Below, piece after piece: positions 26,563 through 35,613 of a stretch of DNA of 52,136 bases (positions are counted from its first letter, which is position 1; every line of letters begins with the position of its first letter). The stretch comes from an uncultured Eubacteriales bacterium (lineage in GTDB: Bacteria > Bacillota > Clostridia > Oscillospirales > CAG-382): contig CAKSCV010000021.1 in the NCBI GenBank assembly GCA_934444645.1, forward strand, positions 1 to 52,136, in the 5' to 3' direction. The notes beneath the pieces were generated by a model, which was not told the DNA's origin, made no database searches, and saw only the letters and a program-made list of their open reading frames with translations. Position numbers and translations under genes: made by a program.

Positions 26563-28926
26563 ATGTCAGCACTTTGTTGTAAATGCAAAAAAAGACCGGC
26601 TGTGGTCTTTGTACAAAAATTTGATCCGACCGGAAAAAATGCCGCCGAGACCGAAGGCTATTGCTTGGTCTGTGCCAAAAAGCTCGGAATCGGGCCGGTC
26701 AACGATATGCTTGAAAAAATGGGAATCGACGACGAACAGCTCGAAAACATGAGCGATGAGCTGACCGGTCTCATGGAAAGCGGCGAGTTCTTTCCGGGAA
26801 TGCCGCAAGGCGGAAATCCAGACGATCCGGACGCTCCCGACGGCGACGAAAACGAATCCGACGACCCCGATGAAAGCGAAACGCGCACACCGTCCGTGAA
26901 TCTCGGCTCGATTTTCGGCAATCTCGGCAATTTCGGCGCAAACCGCCAGAAAAACGGGACCGATACCAAAAAGAAAACCGCCAAAGGCCGCAAAAATCTT
27001 GATATGTTCTCGCTCAATCTCACCGAAAAGGCAAAGCGCGGCGAGCTTGACCGCGTCATCGGCCGTGACCGAGAGCTTGAACGCACCATTCAGATTCTCT
27101 GCCGCCGGCAGAAAAACAACCCCTGCCTCATCGGTGAACCCGGTGTCGGCAAAACCGCCATTGCCGAAGCACTTGCGCAAAAGATCGCGACAGGCGATGT
27201 GCCGTTAAAGCTAAAGGGCTTTGAGGTGTGCCTTCTCGACATGACCGCCATGGTGGCAGGCACCCAGTTCCGCGGCCAGTTTGAAAACCGCATGAAGGGC
27301 CTTATCGAAGAGGTCAAAAAGCTCGGCAACATCCTTCTTGTCATCGATGAGGTGCATAACATCGTCGCTGCCGGCGATTCCGAGGGCGGTATGAACGCTG
27401 CCAACATTCTGAAACCGGCTCTTTCGCGCGGCGAGATCCACGTCATCGGCGCGACCACGCTTGCCGAATACCGCAAATATATCGAAAAGGATTCCGCACT
27501 TGAACGCCGCTTCCAGCCGATCGTCATTGCCGAACCGTCTGTGGCGGATACCGTCAAGATCTTGGAGGGCATCAAGCCGTATTACGAAAGCTTCCACGGC
27601 GTGGTCATCCCGGATGAAACCGTCAAGGCCGCTGTGACGCTTTCCGAACGCTATATCACCGACCGTTTTCTGCCGGATAAGGCCATTGACCTTATGGACG
27701 AAGCTGCGTCGCATCTCGCGCTTCACGATAAAACCGTAACCGACACCGAAAACGCCAAGGCTGAGCTTGACGCGGCCAAAGCGGAAATTGCCCGCTTGGA
27801 GGCAGCTCCCCCGAACGAGGATAAACCCGAAGAAACCGAAGCCTACTATAAAAATCTTGCCGATGCCAAAACCAAGGAAGCCAAACAGCTTGCCTTGTAC
27901 AACGAGCTTGAGGAAAAGCGCAAAACCGTCAAGCTCACGACCGAGGAGCTTGCCAAGGTCATTGAGATTTGGACGGGCGTTCCGGCAAGCACCATCAACG
28001 AAAACGAATTTCACCGTATCGACAAGCTTTCCGAACGGTTAAAGCACCGTATAATCGGGCAGGATAAGGCCGTAGAAGCCGTCGCTAAGGCCATCAAACG
28101 CCAGCGCGCCGGAATCTACGCAAAGGAAAAGCCGGTGTCCTTCATTTTTGCCGGTCCTACCGGCGTCGGAAAAACCGAGCTTGTCAAAACGCTTGCCTCC
28201 GACTTGTTTGATTCGCCCGAAGCACTCATCCGACTCGATATGTCCGAATTCATGGAAAAGCATTCCGTCAGCCGTATCATCGGCTCGCCGCCCGGCTATG
28301 TCGGCTATGATGAGGCCGGACAGCTCACCGAAAAGATTCGCCGCCGTCCGTACAGCGTCGTTCTGTTCGACGAGATTGAAAAGGCGCATCCCGATGTCTT
28401 AAACGTGCTGTTACAGATCCTCGACGACGGCCGTATCACCGACGCGCACGGCAAAGAGGTCAATTTCAAGAACACCATCATTGTTATGACCACCAACGCC
28501 GGTTCGGTCGGCACAAGTGCTGCCGCCGGATTTTCCCGGTCGCAGGAAGAGGTCAACGAGGACAAAACGCATAAGGCGCTTGCCGCATTCCTTCGTCCGG
28601 AATTCATCAACCGCGTGGATGAGATCATCACGTTCAACGGCTTGACAAAAGAAAACTTTGTCACAATCGCCCAAATCATGGTGCGTGAGCTTGCCGAAAC
28701 GTTGAAAGCAAAAAAAATCACGCTCACCTGCACCGACGAGGTGTATACGCTGCTTGCCGAAAAGGCATATTCGGTCAAATACGGCGCACGGAACCTGCGC
28801 CGCTTGATTCAGACCGAAATCGAGGACCGCGCGGCGGAACTCATTATCGCAGGCTATGACTCCAAAATCACCGGCATCTCGGTTTATGCCGACGACGGTG
28901 AGATTCGGGTCATTGTCACAAAATAA
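26563..28926 (+). CDS. ClpE-like AAA+ unfoldase with N-terminal zinc finger
   Basis: 787 residues. A CxxC...CxxC zinc ribbon (C5, C8, C34, C37) stands where ClpC has its Clp-N repeats, as in ClpE. An acidic linker (~85-125, PDDPDAPDGDENE) follows. AAA-1 has GEPGVGKT (~191) and LVIDEVHN; a short middle region (~405-460) is coiled-coil; AAA-2 has GPTGVGKT (~530) and a sensor region ending FLRPEFINRVDE. The loop that docks ClpP is normally [I/L/V]-G-[F/L]; here the matching place reads AGF (~655-657), so ClpP binding may be altered. No clpP, CtsR site or CIRCE is in the window. An inverted repeat GTGCA-AAAA-TGCAC lies at 26527-26540. Confidence 0.93.
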   Translation: MSALCCKCKKRPAVVFVQKFDPTGKNAAETEGYCLVCAKKLGIGPVNDMLEKMGIDDEQLENMSDELTGLMESGEFFPGMPQGGNPDDPDAPDGDENESDDPDESETRTPSVNLGSIFGNLGNFGANRQKNGTDTKKKTAKGRKNLDMFSLNLTEKAKRGELDRVIGRDRELERTIQILCRRQKNNPCLIGEPGVGKTAIAEALAQKIATGDVPLKLKGFEVCLLDMTAMVAGTQFRGQFENRMKGLIEEVKKLGNILLVIDEVHNIVAAGDSEGGMNAANILKPALSRGEIHVIGATTLAEYRKYIEKDSALERRFQPIVIAEPSVADTVKILEGIKPYYESFHGVVIPDETVKAAVTLSERYITDRFLPDKAIDLMDEAASHLALHDKTVTDTENAKAELDAAKAEIARLEAAPPNEDKPEETEAYYKNLADAKTKEAKQLALYNELEEKRKTVKLTTEELAKVIEIWTGVPASTINENEFHRIDKLSERLKHRIIGQDKAVEAVAKAIKRQRAGIYAKEKPVSFIFAGPTGVGKTELVKTLASDLFDSPEALIRLDMSEFMEKHSVSRIIGSPPGYVGYDEAGQLTEKIRRRPYSVVLFDEIEKAHPDVLNVLLQILDDGRITDAHGKEVNFKNTIIVMTTNAGSVGTSAAAGFSRSQEEVNEDKTHKALAAFLRPEFINRVDEIITFNGLTKENFVTIAQIMVRELAETLKAKKITLTCTDEVYTLLAEKAYSVKYGARNLRRLIQTEIEDRAAELIIAGYDSKITGISVYADDGEIRVIVTK

Positions 28927-28963
28927 ATCAGGTCAACAAAAAAATATAAAAGGAGTAATAAAA

Positions 28964-29821
28964 ATGGACAACAACATGACACTTCTTGTAATGGCAGCCG
29001 GTATGGGCAGCCGCTTCGGCGGCTTGAAGCAGATCGAACCGGTCGGACCGCACGGCGAGGTCATCCTCGAATTTTCGGTTTATGACGCGCTTGAAGCCGG
29101 TTTTGACAAGGCCGTTTTTGTTATCAAAAAGGCCATCGAGCACGATTTCCGCGAGATCATCGGCAAGCGGATCGAAAAGATGATCGATGTCGAATATGCT
29201 TTCCAAGAGCTTGACGACATTCCCGCGCCCTACACCGTTCCGGAAAACCGCGTAAAGCCGTGGGGTACCGGTCAGGCAGTGCTGTGCGCCAAAAATTTAA
29301 TCAACGGCCCGTTTGCCGTCATCAACGCCGACGATTTCTACGGCAAGGGCGGCTACAAGGTGTTGAAGCAGCATTTTGAGACCAGCACCGAAACCTGCAT
29401 GGTCGGCTATAAGCTCCAGAACACGGTCAGCGAAAACGGCACGGTGGCACGCGGCATTTGCGAGATCGATGCCAACAACTACCTCACCGGCGTGACCGAA
29501 CACCTCTCCATCCCGAAGGATAACGATTTCCCGGCAGACACCATCGCGTCCATGAATATGTTTGGTTTTATGCCGAAGCTGTTCGACGAACTCGAAAGCG
29601 GCTTTGTGAAATTCCTTGCCGAGCAGGGAACGGAATTAAAGAGCGAATACCTGCTGCCGCGCATTGTCGATAAAATGATCAAGGTCGACGGAGAAAAGGT
29701 CAAGGTTCTGTATACCGATGATAAGTGGTACGGCGTGACCTACAAGGAGGATAAGCAGTCGGTGGTTGACGCGATTGCCGCTCTGTGTAACAAAGGTCTT
29801 TACGATAAATTCAAGGCATAA
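28964..29821 (+). CDS. sugar nucleotidyltransferase-like protein
   Basis: 285 residues from ATG 28964, behind AAAGGAG. The N-terminal signature LVMAAGMGSRFGGLKQ is the nucleotide-binding loop of NTP-transferase family enzymes, and VINADDFYGKGG (~108) supplies the metal-binding acid. Shorter than GalU/RfbA paralogs in conserved tail regions, so the exact sugar is unclear. It probably activates a hexose-1-phosphate for envelope or storage polysaccharide. A terminator follows. Confidence 0.88.
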   Translation: MDNNMTLLVMAAGMGSRFGGLKQIEPVGPHGEVILEFSVYDALEAGFDKAVFVIKKAIEHDFREIIGKRIEKMIDVEYAFQELDDIPAPYTVPENRVKPWGTGQAVLCAKNLINGPFAVINADDFYGKGGYKVLKQHFETSTETCMVGYKLQNTVSENGTVARGICEIDANNYLTGVTEHLSIPKDNDFPADTIASMNMFGFMPKLFDELESGFVKFLAEQGTELKSEYLLPRIVDKMIKVDGEKVKVLYTDDKWYGVTYKEDKQSVVDAIAALCNKGLYDKFKA

Positions 29822-29833
29822 AAATGCAAATCG

Positions 29834-29872
29834 AAAAGCTGTGGAAGCTGAAAGGCTTTCACGGCTTTTTTT
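29834..29872 (+). terminator. terminator after the nucleotidyltransferase
   Basis: Fourteen-base stem AAAGCTGTGGAAGC / GCTTTCACGGCTTT (two G-T pairs), six-base loop, T run. Confidence 0.93.
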
Positions 29873-29905
29873 ATCTTTTACCGTCCGCAAAACGCCGCAA
29901 AGGTG

Positions 29906-29934
29906 TTGACTTTTGCTTGTGCATACTGTATAAT
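29906..29934 (+). promoter_or_regulatory. sigma-A promoter for the GH5 gene
   Basis: TTGACT, 17-base spacer, perfect TATAAT, about 55 bases before ATG 29995. Confidence 0.9.
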
Positions 29935-29994
29935 GCCCTTGCAAACCGTAACCGCACAAGCCCTAAAATTCAACGAACGAAAGGAAGACCTCCC

Positions 29995-31086
29995 ATGAAA
30001 AAACTCTCTCATTTTTCCAAGGGCATGGGAATCGGCGGATGGCTCACCAACTACAAGCGGTTAGCCATGCTTCCCGAAAACAAACGTTTTGTTATTACCG
30101 ACGGCGATCTTGAACACTTTGATACCTACATCACCGAAAACGATGTCAAGAACATCGCTTCCATGGGCTTTGACCATATCCGTTTAGGCTTTGACCAAAT
30201 CGTGCTCGAAAGCGAACCGTATGTCTACCGCGACCATATTTTTGAGCTTATCGAACGCTTTGCCGCTTGGTGCGAAACCTACGACGTGCGCCTTATCTTG
30301 AATATGCATAAAGCACTCGGCAGCTATTGCGACGTTGCCGAAAGCTATTCACTGTTCGATTCGGAAGAGCTTCAAAAACGTTTTACGGCACTTTGGGTTG
30401 AATTTGAACGCCGCTTTTCCGGCCGCCCGGACATTATGTTCGAGCTTCTCAACGAGGTGCGCGACGTTAAGCCGGAGCTGTGGAACAGCTTGTATCGGAA
30501 AACCATCAAGGAGCTGCGTGCCGTTAGTCCGACGCGCGACATCATTGTCGGCACCATCTGTTGGAACAGTGCGTCCGCCTTAAAGCATCTTGTGGTTCTT
30601 GAGGATGACGAACACGTCCACTATACCTTCCACATTTACGATCCGTTTGAATTTACCCATCAGCGCTGCGTTTTGAACGCACAGCAGCTGTTCTATAACC
30701 GCGCTTTGTCCTATCCGTGCGACGATATGGACCGTTACCGCGATTATTACCGGATCGACGGCCGCACTGACCCGTATCCGGCCGATATGAAGCGCATGGA
30801 TAAGAACTATTTGCGCAAGGTGTTACAGGGAGCGGTCGATTTTGTTGAGGCGCATCCCGACAAGATTTTGTGGTGCGGCGAATTCGGCACCATCCGTCAT
30901 ACCGACCTTGCGTCCCGTATCAATTGGATGCGTGACGTCATCTCCATCTGCAAGCAATACGATATGCCGTACAGCGTGTGGAACTACCTCAGCACGCCCA
31001 ATGACGGAAATCGGTTCAGCCTGATGGACGACGACCGGCGCGAGGTGTTGAGCAAAGAGCTGTTAGATGTTCTTCTCGGAAAATAA
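29995..31086 (+). CDS. glycoside hydrolase family 5 (cellulase-like), cytoplasmic
   Basis: 363 residues from ATG 29995, behind AAAGGAAG. A TIM-barrel endo- or exo-glucanase type enzyme. The acid/base is Glu154 in FELLNEVRD and the nucleophile is Glu296 in WCGEFGT, both in their expected contexts. Other GH5 landmarks: GGWLTNYKR at the start, HIRLGFD, LNMHKALGSY, HYTFHIYDPF. No signal peptide, so it likely acts on oligosaccharides already imported; many such enzymes are beta-glucosidase- or mannosidase-like. A GH2 enzyme lies just beyond, on the other strand. Confidence 0.92.
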   Translation: MKKLSHFSKGMGIGGWLTNYKRLAMLPENKRFVITDGDLEHFDTYITENDVKNIASMGFDHIRLGFDQIVLESEPYVYRDHIFELIERFAAWCETYDVRLILNMHKALGSYCDVAESYSLFDSEELQKRFTALWVEFERRFSGRPDIMFELLNEVRDVKPELWNSLYRKTIKELRAVSPTRDIIVGTICWNSASALKHLVVLEDDEHVHYTFHIYDPFEFTHQRCVLNAQQLFYNRALSYPCDDMDRYRDYYRIDGRTDPYPADMKRMDKNYLRKVLQGAVDFVEAHPDKILWCGEFGTIRHTDLASRINWMRDVISICKQYDMPYSVWNYLSTPNDGNRFSLMDDDRREVLSKELLDVLLGK

Positions 31087-31095
31087 ACCCTGTTA

Positions 31096-31130
31096 AGAAT
31101 TGAAAATTGACAATTGAAAATTGAAAATTA
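31096..31130 (+). repeat. short AT-rich tandem repeat (AATTGAAAATTGA units)
   Basis: Three imperfect copies of AATTGAAAATT just after the GH5 stop. The same AATTGAAAAT word recurs before tcdA (~35552-35561). Confidence 0.7.
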
Positions 31131-31227
31131 GGGGAGACGGAATTTCCGGAGAGGGCAGAACAGCCTTTGCGGAATGTTGCGCAAACGTGCGCGATAACCG
31201 GCATTGACCACGATGACTGCGGCGACA

Positions 31228-31281
31228 GTTGCCTTCCCTGTGTAAGGGAAGGTGGCACGCGAAGCGCGCCGGAAGGGTTGT
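31228..31281 (+). repeat. interspersed palindromic repeat, copy 1
   Basis: CCTTCCCTGTGTAAGGGAAGG forms one hairpin and GGCACGCGAAGCGCGCC a second; the unit ends in GGAAGGGTTGT. It matches copy 2 at 31391-31444 at nearly every base. This has the layout of REP-like elements in gut Clostridia. The whole 31087-31530 gap holds these repeats and a terminator, and no gene. Confidence 0.85.
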
Positions 31282-31297
31282 TGGTGCAGATTTCGAC

Positions 31298-31344
31298 AAT
31301 CCCTCAGTCAGCAGAGCTGACAGCTCCCTTTACACAAAGGAGCC
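31298..31344 (-). repeat. inverted, partial copy of the palindromic repeat
   Basis: Reverse-oriented relative: its complement reads GGCTCCTTTGTGTAAAGGGA, related to the TTCCCTGTGTAAGGGAA core of the forward copies, followed by an AGCTGACAGC / GCAGAGCTGA hairpin. Confidence 0.6.
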
Positions 31345-31390
31345 GGTTTCCGGCCGAAGCTTTGTACGCTGATAGTGGCCGCGGCAGCAG

Positions 31391-31444
31391 TTTGCCGTCC
31401 CTGTGTAAGGGAAGGTGGCACGCGAAGCGTGCCGGAAGGGTTGT
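31391..31444 (+). repeat. interspersed palindromic repeat, copy 2
   Basis: Direct copy of 31228-31281 with a few changes (GCCGTCCCTG for GCCTTCCCTG; GAAGCGTGCC for GAAGCGCGCC). The compensating change C to T restores pairing with CACGC in the second hairpin. Confidence 0.85.
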
Positions 31445-31475
31445 CGGTTATCAACAAAGCTCCTTTTAATCCATC

Positions 31476-31509
31476 AAAGCCCTGCTGCATTTTGTGCGGC
31501 AGGGCTTTT
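31476..31509 (+). terminator. terminator between the convergent GH5 and GH2 genes
   Basis: Stem AAAGCCCTGC / GCAGGGCTTT with a short T run on either strand (stronger on plus). It lies 22 bases beyond the GH2 stop, so it may serve mainly that gene from the other side. Confidence 0.7.
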
Positions 31510-31530
31510 GTACATATTTATGTGTCACAC

Positions 31531-34500
31531 CTATTCTTCAAACGAGCAGTCTGCAACTTCCCGCTTTGTTTTTTCAGCCAGCGGAACGTAGGTGTAGGAA
31601 TCCGTCAGCTTTGCGGTTTTCGACCCGAAATCCCGACGGGCCAGCGATAAAACGGAAGCTGCATCGGTCTGCGGCGAGAGCGTGAAGACAAACCGGAACT
31701 CGTGCGGCCGGAGTTCAAAGGCTTCCTCCGGCTCCGGACCGCAGGAAAAACTGCCGAGTCCGCGCATTTTGTAGTCGATGTACAAATAGTTCCGGTCGCT
31801 TTCGGCAAGCTCGTTTTTGTGGCGTGCCGCCGTCAGATTTTCGAGCGAAAACGGATGGAACGAAAAGGCAAATTCGTCGCTTCCGATCACCGAAAAGCCG
31901 CAGCCGGTCTCCTCTTTTATGGTGACAAACCGCGTGTTTTCATGGTTTCCGGTCTCCTGCGGAACGTCGAACAGAAAATTCATGTCGGCAATGTCCGCCG
32001 CATAAAATCCGATGCTCCGGCCAAGCACACTGTCCGGATACGATTGCTCCGGGCCGCGGCCGTACCAAGCGGCTTTGCGGAACGGTTTGTCAAGCGTGAA
32101 CATCACGCCGATGCGCGGCAGGGTCGCACAGAAATTTCCGAAAGGTGTCATATGCGTGTCCGTTTTTATCGTTCCGTCGGCATAAACGGTGTAGCGGATT
32201 TCGGTGTCAAAGCCGACATAGTGTGAGAACGGCTGGCATTTGCCGTGTACCGTGACACAGACGGCGTTTTCGGTCTCGGTGACTTCGGTCTTGCGTGCAA
32301 AGCATTCAAAATGGCTCAAATAGCGGCCGTTCCATTCGTCAATGTGCCGCCCGGCTAAGCCGAAAATGCCGTCGTTGTCGGTCGGCGCACGCCAAAAGTT
32401 GAATCGCATCGGTGCATCGATAAGCGTTTCTCCGCCGCTTTCATAGTGCGTGATAACGCCGTTTTCGAACCGCACGGCAAAGGTCTTGCCGGCAACTGTT
32501 AGTCTGCCGTTCGACAGCGTGACAAGCGGCTTCTCGTTCGGTGCTTCAAACGGACGAGCGGCAAGCGGTTTTCCGAGCGCAAACTGCTTTTGCCCGAGTT
32601 TCTTTCCGGCAAGCGAAACCGTGACATTGACAAAATAGCTTGCACCGGCAAGCGGCTCACGCACGGCTGTGTCAAGCGGAATGACTGCCGTTTCATGCGG
32701 CATAAGCCCATCAAGCGCGACGCTTTCCGAACGCACTACCCGATAGTCCTCCAAAATGTCATAGTGTAACACCGCATGGCGGAGCGTGATGAAATCATAC
32801 GTGTTCTTCACGGTTAGCGCGCCGTTTTCGAAGCGCATATAGCAAGGCGCGACGGCGCACGACAGCTCGTGCCAGGTCGGCTTCGGCGTGCCGTCCGAGG
32901 TGAGGAAGCCGTCAAGCGTAAAGTTGCGCCAGCTGTTGTAATCGCCGAAATCGCCGCCATATTTGTAGTATTCCCGGCCGTGATCGTCCACGGCGTAAAA
33001 GCCGTGATTTTTGAATTCCCAGACAAAACCGCCAAGATATTCGTCGTGCGTGTAGATGTAGTCAAAATACTGTTCGAGAAAGCCGGGACTGTTGCCCATG
33101 GCGTGTGCAAATTCCACGATGAGCACCGGATAGCCCTCCGGCTTTTGCGCGCTCATGGCGGCATAGCTGCAATAGCCGGCCTTGCGCATACGCGTAAAGG
33201 TCGGATGCACCGCATCATCCTGCACCTGATGCACCTCGGTGGTCGGGTCGAACGCGCGGATGTAGTCCGCACACTTCACCAAATTTTCGCCCGAGCCGCA
33301 TTCGTTGCCGATGGACCACATAAAAATGCACGGTTCGTTTTTGTTTGCTTCGAGCATACGCTTGACGCGGTCGAGATAGGCGTCAAGCCACCGCGGATCT
33401 TTGGATAAATAGCCTTGATCGCCCGTCACGCCGCAGCCGTGCGTTTCGAGATCGGCTTCATCCATGACGTAAAGCCCAAGCTCCGACGCGATTTCGTAAA
33501 AGGCCGGATGGTTGGTGTAATGCGCACAGCGAATGGCGTTGAGGCCGCTTTGCTTGATGAGCCGCAGCTCCTTTTCAATGCGTTCGACGGTGATGGCTCT
33601 GCCGTTTTTCGGGTCGTATTCGTGGCGGTTGATGCCCTTGATATAAATCGGCGTACCGTTGACAAGAAACCGGTCGTTTTCGACGGTCGTGTTCATCATG
33701 CCGATGCGCTTGGAATGCGTTTCAACGATCGTGTCACCCTCAAGCAGCTCAATCGATAAATCGTACAGATACGGGTCTTCGGCGTTCCAAAGATGCGCTT
33801 TTTGCGGTGCGAAGATGTGATAAATTTCTTTTGCGGCAGGATAGACCGCGCTGTTTCCGTCAATGGTCACACGAACCGTACCGTCTGCCGGAAATCCGTC
33901 AAACAGCGTGATTTTCACGGTAAACGCGTGCAAGTCGGAATCCACCCGAAAATCCCACAGTGAAAATTTGCCGGCTTCGAGCAGATAAACGTCCCGGAAA
34001 ATGCCGCTTGCCAAAAGCATATCCTGATTTTCGAGATAAGTGGCGTCGGAATAGGTGAATACCTTGACGCAAAGCGTGTTTTTGCCGGTTTTTATGAGCG
34101 AAGAAACATCAAATTCGGCAAAATTGCGGCTGCCCTTGGACATACCGACAAAGCTGCCGTTGAGATAGGCATAAAACGCACCGTCCACACCGGCAAAATG
34201 CAGAATTGTCCGTGCGGCAGGCGTTTCCGCCGAAAAGTCGCGTATATAGTAGCCGACCGGATTGCAAGCGGTGTCCACATACGGCGGATCGAACGGGATG
34301 GGGTATTCGATGTTGGGATAGCTGCACGTGCCGTAGGAACGGTATTGCCACATGGAGGGCACATCGATGGTGTCGGTAAAGGCCGAGCGGTCAAAATCGG
34401 GCTTGTAAAACGTCGGCAGCGTGTCGCCGGCGGGACTGTAATAAAAGCGATACGGGCCGTTTAGCGACCGCAAAAAGACAGAGTCCTCTTTGTTGCGGTA

Positions 34501-34617
34501 AAAAACCGCTTTCTTTTGTGCCGGAATAATGTTCGAGCGTGCCGGCAGACGGCCTATCTGTAAAACCGCGGGATTTTCCAATTCATCGGGCAAAAGCCGG
34601 ATTGCAATTTCTGTCAA
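31531..34617 (-). CDS. lacZ: beta-galactosidase, glycoside hydrolase family 2
   Basis: 1028 residues, the length of LacZ-type enzymes. The start is best placed at TTG 34617, nine bases after GGGGAGG; the in-frame ATG codons upstream lie before this ribosome site. Domain order: sugar-binding jelly roll (~60-215), Ig-like (~216-320), TIM barrel (~325-610), second Ig-like (~615-720), small-chain domain (~740-1015). Acid/base Glu439 is in WSIGNECGSG and nucleophile Glu502 in LIVEFAHAMGNSPG. No signal peptide: a cytoplasmic enzyme for lactose or galactosides. It converges with the GH5 gene. Confidence 0.95.
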   Translation of the reverse strand: MTEIAIRLLPDELENPAVLQIGRLPARSNIIPAQKKAVFYRNKEDSVFLRSLNGPYRFYYSPAGDTLPTFYKPDFDRSAFTDTIDVPSMWQYRSYGTCSYPNIEYPIPFDPPYVDTACNPVGYYIRDFSAETPAARTILHFAGVDGAFYAYLNGSFVGMSKGSRNFAEFDVSSLIKTGKNTLCVKVFTYSDATYLENQDMLLASGIFRDVYLLEAGKFSLWDFRVDSDLHAFTVKITLFDGFPADGTVRVTIDGNSAVYPAAKEIYHIFAPQKAHLWNAEDPYLYDLSIELLEGDTIVETHSKRIGMMNTTVENDRFLVNGTPIYIKGINRHEYDPKNGRAITVERIEKELRLIKQSGLNAIRCAHYTNHPAFYEIASELGLYVMDEADLETHGCGVTGDQGYLSKDPRWLDAYLDRVKRMLEANKNEPCIFMWSIGNECGSGENLVKCADYIRAFDPTTEVHQVQDDAVHPTFTRMRKAGYCSYAAMSAQKPEGYPVLIVEFAHAMGNSPGFLEQYFDYIYTHDEYLGGFVWEFKNHGFYAVDDHGREYYKYGGDFGDYNSWRNFTLDGFLTSDGTPKPTWHELSCAVAPCYMRFENGALTVKNTYDFITLRHAVLHYDILEDYRVVRSESVALDGLMPHETAVIPLDTAVREPLAGASYFVNVTVSLAGKKLGQKQFALGKPLAARPFEAPNEKPLVTLSNGRLTVAGKTFAVRFENGVITHYESGGETLIDAPMRFNFWRAPTDNDGIFGLAGRHIDEWNGRYLSHFECFARKTEVTETENAVCVTVHGKCQPFSHYVGFDTEIRYTVYADGTIKTDTHMTPFGNFCATLPRIGVMFTLDKPFRKAAWYGRGPEQSYPDSVLGRSIGFYAADIADMNFLFDVPQETGNHENTRFVTIKEETGCGFSVIGSDEFAFSFHPFSLENLTAARHKNELAESDRNYLYIDYKMRGLGSFSCGPEPEEAFELRPHEFRFVFTLSPQTDAASVLSLARRDFGSKTAKLTDSYTYVPLAEKTKREVADCSFEE

Positions 34618-34650
34618 AAACAAATACCTCCCCAAAATCGTTTTCATACA

Positions 34651-34679
34651 TTTATACCATGAAAACCGGCGTTTGTCCA
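34651..34679 (-). promoter_or_regulatory. promoter for the beta-galactosidase gene
   Basis: On the minus strand: TGGACA (34679-34674), 17-base spacer, TATAAA (34656-34651). It gives a short leader of under 35 bases to TTG 34617. Confidence 0.7.
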
Positions 34680-34714
34680 TGGCCTTACCGCGCGTGTTTT
34701 ATGGGAAAACCGCA

Positions 34715-34752
34715 CTAAAAAACGACAGCTGCCTTTTAACGGACAGCTGTCG
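34715..34752 (-). terminator. terminator of tcdA
   Basis: On the minus strand: CGACAGCTGTC / GCAGCTGTCG stem with loop CGTTAAAAG and six T after it. It ends tcdA before the beta-galactosidase promoter. Confidence 0.93.
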
Positions 34753-34763
34753 AGTTTTGTGTT

Positions 34764-35534
34764 TTATGCCCTGGTCGCTTTGATGCCGACCAAATCGGTG
34801 ACGATTTCACCGGCAATGATTAATCCCACCACCGACGGCACAAATGCCGTACTGCCGGGAATCTGCCGCCGCGCCGTGCATTTGCGCACCGTTCCGGGCG
34901 GACAGACACAGCCCGTTTTGCAGCTGACGGACAGATCATCCTCCGGTTTTATCGGCTTTTCCTTGGAGTAAACCACCTTCAAATGCTTTATGCCGCGCTT
35001 TTTCATCTCATGCCGCATGACCTTGGCGAGAGGGCAGACCGAGGTTTTGTAGATGTCCGCCACTTCAAAGGCCGCCGGATCTAATTTGTTTCCGGCTCCC
35101 ATCGAGCAGATGATCGGCACGCCGGCTTTCTCGGCCTGCATGACAAGCTCGATCTTTCCGGTGACCGTGTCGATGGCGTCTACCACGTAATCGTACTTTG
35201 TAAAATCGAATTCACCGGCGGTTTCGGGCGTGAAAAAGGTCTTGTAGGTGTGTACGATGACCTCCGGATTGATTTCGGCAATGCGTTCGGCGGCAACATC
35301 GACCTTATACCGGCCGATGGTTTTGCGCGTGGCATAGATCTGGCGGTTGATGTTGGTTAAGCACACCTTGTCGTCGTCGATAAGATCGATTTCACCGATG
35401 CCGCTGCGCACAAGCGCCTCGACGGTATAGCCGCCCACACCGCCGATGCCGAAGACGGCCACACGGGAATGCGCCAGCTTTTCCATGGCATCTTCGCCGA
35501 GTAAAAGCCGGGTTCTGGAAAATTGGTTTAACAT
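34764..35534 (-). CDS. tcdA: tRNA threonylcarbamoyladenosine dehydratase (ThiF/E1-like)
   Basis: 256 residues from ATG 35534, seven bases after AAAGGA; a TTG 18 bases upstream is an alternative. An E1-like ATP-dependent enzyme that converts t6A37 in tRNA to its cyclic form. The nucleotide-binding motif is GIGGVGGYTVEAL (~29-41); DDDKVCLTNINRQ and the VDAIDTVTGK acid follow, and the family's C-rich loop is seen as SCKTGCVCPPGT near 215. Membrane association near the C-terminus is usual in the family. Confidence 0.93.
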   Translation of the reverse strand: MLNQFSRTRLLLGEDAMEKLAHSRVAVFGIGGVGGYTVEALVRSGIGEIDLIDDDKVCLTNINRQIYATRKTIGRYKVDVAAERIAEINPEVIVHTYKTFFTPETAGEFDFTKYDYVVDAIDTVTGKIELVMQAEKAGVPIICSMGAGNKLDPAAFEVADIYKTSVCPLAKVMRHEMKKRGIKHLKVVYSKEKPIKPEDDLSVSCKTGCVCPPGTVRKCTARRQIPGSTAFVPSVVGLIIAGEIVTDLVGIKATRA

Positions 35535-35584
35535 AGTCGGGTCCTTTATCAATTGAAAATCTTTTTACCGTTTTGTGTGCGTTT

Positions 35585-35613
35585 AGTATATCCGAAACGC
35601 AAAAGAAAAGCAA
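35585..35613 (-). promoter_or_regulatory. promoter for tcdA
   Basis: On the minus strand: TTGCTT (35613-35608), 17-base spacer, TATACT (35590-35585). The -35 overlaps a perfect palindrome. Confidence 0.72.
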
